Source: Flemingiibacterium sp045634005 (lineage in GTDB: Bacteria; Bacillota; Clostridia; Oscillospirales; CAG-272). From it: a DNA stretch of 7,665 bases. Every line of letters starts with the position of its first letter. The stretch's first letter is position 1. The stretch lies in the NCBI GenBank assembly GCA_045634005.1, contig JAZQZL010000028.1, positions 1 to 7,665 on the forward strand. The letters run 5' to 3'. Both the position numbers and the translations under genes were made by a program. Of this stretch, positions 5,389 to 7,665 are shown piece by piece. The notes under the pieces are model-generated. The model did not search any database, was not told the origin of the DNA, and was given only the letters and a program-made list of their open reading frames with translations.

Positions 5389-7548
5389 TTACTTTGCAAA
5401 ATATTCGATTACAAAATCGGGAACTCTGCCAAGAAGGAAGCCGAACGTGTAGGTGCTTGTATAGGTGTATACGTCCTCGGGCGCCTTTTCCTTTACTTCG
5501 GTCGTATACGTGCCGTTTTCGTCGTAGTAATACTCTACGTTGTAGGAGTCCTTTACCTCGAGCTCATACGACACACTGTAGTTGCTGTCGGTGAAGGTGA
5601 ACGGCGAGTAATCGCTGCCAAACGGATTGTCGGCTGCCTTGAGTGCTTCGAGGATTTTGTCTGTGTCAGTCACAAAAAGCGTTTTTGCTTCTCCATTTTC
5701 GTACTTGGTGACCTTCATAGATTTAATAGCGCGGGCGAGATTCTCGATCGTCTTATCCTGCGTCATCGGAATGAAGCCGTTTTTAACGTAGCGCTCCTGA
5801 AGCTCGGTCATCGAGGTGAATAGGGGGAACGTCACGTCGGTGCTCGTGCCATACTCGTACACGTAAAGGTTTCCGAAGGTCTGCTGCTGGAAGAAATCGA
5901 AGTCGACGTTTTTGTTCTCCTCGAGAAGAAGGTCAAGGCCAAGATCCAATGCACGAGGAGCGGTAGCTGTAAGCGTGTCGAAGTCCCAGCTCCTATTGCC
6001 TGTGTAGTGGTCGTATACCGCGCCGTCGTTCGCTGCCATAAGGTTCGGGACGTATATCATCATATGACCGGCGTCGTCGATCTTATTAAGCGCGGTGGCG
6101 TACTGCGTCTTGAACTGTTCGCTGTTGAGAAGCGTTTTGAACTCGTCGATAAAATCGCTCGAATTGTAGATTCGCACGAACTTTGCAACGGGAACGCCGA
6201 TTTTCGGGTAAAATACTATCTGAATGCGCTTGGATGTTGAGTGATAGTAGGGATCGTCGGGAACTGCACTCGAAAGGAAATAGTTGTTTAGTGAGTTGTA
6301 GCTATAGCCGTGCGTGCCTTCGGTGTAGACCGTACGCATAGCATCTATTACCTCTTTATCGGTAAACTCCATAGTGCCGCCTGCACCGTCGAAGCTTATC
6401 TCGATACGCGAGGTAAATGCGGTAGAGGGGACGTTTGTGTTGATGCCGAACGCATTTATTACGAGGATAATAAATGCAGTAGCCGCACACGCGCCGAATA
6501 TGCAAAGTCCCTTCCAGCCCTTGAACATAGAGCGTGCGGTCTTTTGGAGTATGGTGTTAGCGAGCATAAATACGAGCACGGCACCGCATATCATACCGAA
6601 TACGGTCCAGAGCATATCGTCCATAATGAAGTAGAAAAGAAGTCCACCGCCGAGTGTGCCGAGAAATACGAGAACGTATTTTATAACCTCGCCGAGAGGG
6701 GTGAATACAACGGGCGTGCCTGCGCGCTCGCTTTTGCGCTTCATATACACGACGTAGGAAACAAACAGCATTGCGGCAGAGAGAAGCAGTAAAAGTCCTG
6801 CTTCAAATACGGAGAGCGGATCGGTATTGATTATAAGCCGCAGAGCGGGCGTGCTCACCTCAAAGAAGTTTGCGTTAAAATAGTATTCGGTCCACATATT
6901 TTCGTTGAAGAGGGAAATGAACGCGACGCTAAGACCGTACGTTGCAGGAACTATAAACGCCGCCACGAGGGTGAGCGTTAACTGAACGGCGGTAAGGCCG
7001 CTTGCCATTCCTACGAGCGTTGAAAGCGAGAAGAAGAATATCGAGTAGATAAACGCTTCCGCGCTCATCACGAGCATATTAACGAGCAAGAGATCGGTAA
7101 CAAGCCCGTTTGACGCGAAAACTATGAGGGTAAAGATTGCGTTAATAAGGTACGGTATAGCCACGGCAAGCGCCGAAACCGCAAGCTGCGTTACGAAAAG
7201 GCGTCCGCGCTTTACGGGAAGGCTGTGGTAAAAGTCGATGGACACCTTATTTTTAAGGTAAGCGAAGCGCGAGCAGGATACGACCACACCGAATATCGAG
7301 GCGGCGATTATAACGAAATAACGGATAGTGAATATCCAATCCTCCGCGAACATATTTTTGAGTCTTACAATATCGTCTGCGTCAAGCGGCGTGCGGTCGG
7401 ATATTGTCATCATAACGGGAACGGGCAGTATAAAGAACAGTATTATCGTAAAGAGCAGTGCCGTCGTCCAGAATTGGCGCGCGGTAAAGCCGAAGAGAGA
7501 AGCGAAGCCTGCGCGCTTCTTATTAGTATTCAAGCTTTGAGAAGTCAT
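5389..7548 (-). CDS. ABC-2 type exporter permease with large C-terminal extracytoplasmic domain (YtrC-like)
   Basis: Membrane subunit of an ABC exporter, 719 aa. Hydrophobic segments lie near residues 28-48, 72-92, 117-145, 151-183, 186-214, 247-268, 286-308, 312-334 and 347-369, about nine in all. The cytosolic loop AYLKNKVSIDFYHSLPVKR (96-114) is typical of YtrC-like Firmicutes permeases and may form the coupling contact with the ATPase. Residues ~370-719 are hydrophilic, Tyr-rich and without cysteine; with an odd helix count they would lie outside the cell. They resemble the DUF6449-type tail annotated on such permeases, an assignment from memory. The start has GGAGG (7558-7562) 9 nt upstream, and the gene overlaps the ATPase gene by 26 nt, indicating translational coupling. 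The substrate is unknown; relatives are linked to envelope stress or antibiotic response. No truncation is seen. Confidence 0.85.
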   Translation of the reverse strand: MTSQSLNTNKKRAGFASLFGFTARQFWTTALLFTIILFFILPVPVMMTISDRTPLDADDIVRLKNMFAEDWIFTIRYFVIIAASIFGVVVSCSRFAYLKNKVSIDFYHSLPVKRGRLFVTQLAVSALAVAIPYLINAIFTLIVFASNGLVTDLLLVNMLVMSAEAFIYSIFFFSLSTLVGMASGLTAVQLTLTLVAAFIVPATYGLSVAFISLFNENMWTEYYFNANFFEVSTPALRLIINTDPLSVFEAGLLLLLSAAMLFVSYVVYMKRKSERAGTPVVFTPLGEVIKYVLVFLGTLGGGLLFYFIMDDMLWTVFGMICGAVLVFMLANTILQKTARSMFKGWKGLCIFGACAATAFIILVINAFGINTNVPSTAFTSRIEISFDGAGGTMEFTDKEVIDAMRTVYTEGTHGYSYNSLNNYFLSSAVPDDPYYHSTSKRIQIVFYPKIGVPVAKFVRIYNSSDFIDEFKTLLNSEQFKTQYATALNKIDDAGHMMIYVPNLMAANDGAVYDHYTGNRSWDFDTLTATAPRALDLGLDLLLEENKNVDFDFFQQQTFGNLYVYEYGTSTDVTFPLFTSMTELQERYVKNGFIPMTQDKTIENLARAIKSMKVTKYENGEAKTLFVTDTDKILEALKAADNPFGSDYSPFTFTDSNYSVSYELEVKDSYNVEYYYDENGTYTTEVKEKAPEDVYTYTSTYTFGFLLGRVPDFVIEYFAK

Positions 7549-7665
7549 ATCCTCTTTCCTCCATTTCGCTTATAAATATTTCCTCGAGTGTGAGCGGGAT
7601 CATTTCGTAGAAGGTGGGATTGCGCTCGTTCATAGCCGAGTTTATCTCGTCGAGCGTGCCACGAG
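7523..7665 (-). CDS. ABC transporter ATP-binding protein, C-terminal end (partial)
   Basis: Only the last 46 complete codons are in the window; the gene continues past the right edge. Read on the - strand, the tail contains TLDEINSAMNERNPTFYEMI and then PLTLEEIFISEMEERGYD before the stop. The LTLEEIFI.EMEERGYD ending is typical of exporter-type ATPases that pair with ABC-2 permeases in Clostridia, and the DEINSAMN segment fits the regulatory region after the nucleotide-binding domain. Walker and signature motifs would lie outside, so catalytic competence cannot be judged. The stop codon (7523-7525) lies inside the permease gene, giving a 26-nt overlap in another frame. The assignment rests on the short tail and the context. 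Confidence 0.8.
   Translation of the reverse strand, partial: RGTLDEINSAMNERNPTFYEMIPLTLEEIFISEMEERGYDFSKLEY

Noticed and set aside
6310..6792. A 160-codon + strand open frame inside the permease gene
   Set aside because: It is antisense to membrane segments of an intact permease, and its composition is that of a shadow frame.

Overview
The window looks like chromosomal DNA from a Gram-positive, Clostridia-type member of the Firmicutes, probably an uncultured gut or rumen lineage of moderate GC. This is an inference from several signs. There are Lys-rich Sec/lipobox signal peptides and compact intrinsic terminators with T-tracts. Ribosome binding sites are strong AGGAG types. The ManA is of the short Firmicutes length, IspD marks the MEP isoprenoid route, and the ABC-2 exporter is of the Bacillus YtrC-like kind. 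I see no mobile element, rRNA, tRNA, CRISPR array or phage gene, and no gene-free stretch over 300 bases.

Left region (1-3191, + strand): two tandem paralogous genes encode extracellular solute-binding lipoproteins of 483 and 482 aa. They are identical over most of their length. Each has its own terminator, and the second has its own consensus sigma-A promoter (TTGACA, 18 bp, extended TATAAT). No ABC permease or ATPase lies beside them in the window. The two genes thus look like separately transcribed products of a local duplication.

Middle region (3197-5307): a bidirectional terminator separates the lipoprotein array from convergent manA (mannose-6-phosphate isomerase, - strand). Divergent from manA is a 54-aa, Asn/Lys/Thr-rich protein built on an NKTE repeat, which I do not recognise. 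Its terminator runs into the 3' end of convergent ispD (- strand), a lone MEP cytidylyltransferase gene with its own extended -10 promoter.

Right region (5352-7665, - strand): the end of an ABC exporter operon. The C-terminal tail of an ATP-binding subunit enters from the right edge. It overlaps by 26 nt a 719-aa permease with about nine membrane segments and a ~350-residue C-terminal domain predicted to be extracytoplasmic. The operon ends at a strong terminator.

Functionally this is a mixed neighbourhood: nutrient capture at the cell surface (lipoproteins), mannose/fructose phosphate interconversion (manA), isoprenoid precursor synthesis (ispD) and an export or envelope-stress ABC system. 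Only the last two genes form an operon. The least explained items are the duplicated orphan lipoproteins, the NKTE-repeat small protein, and the permease's large outer domain.
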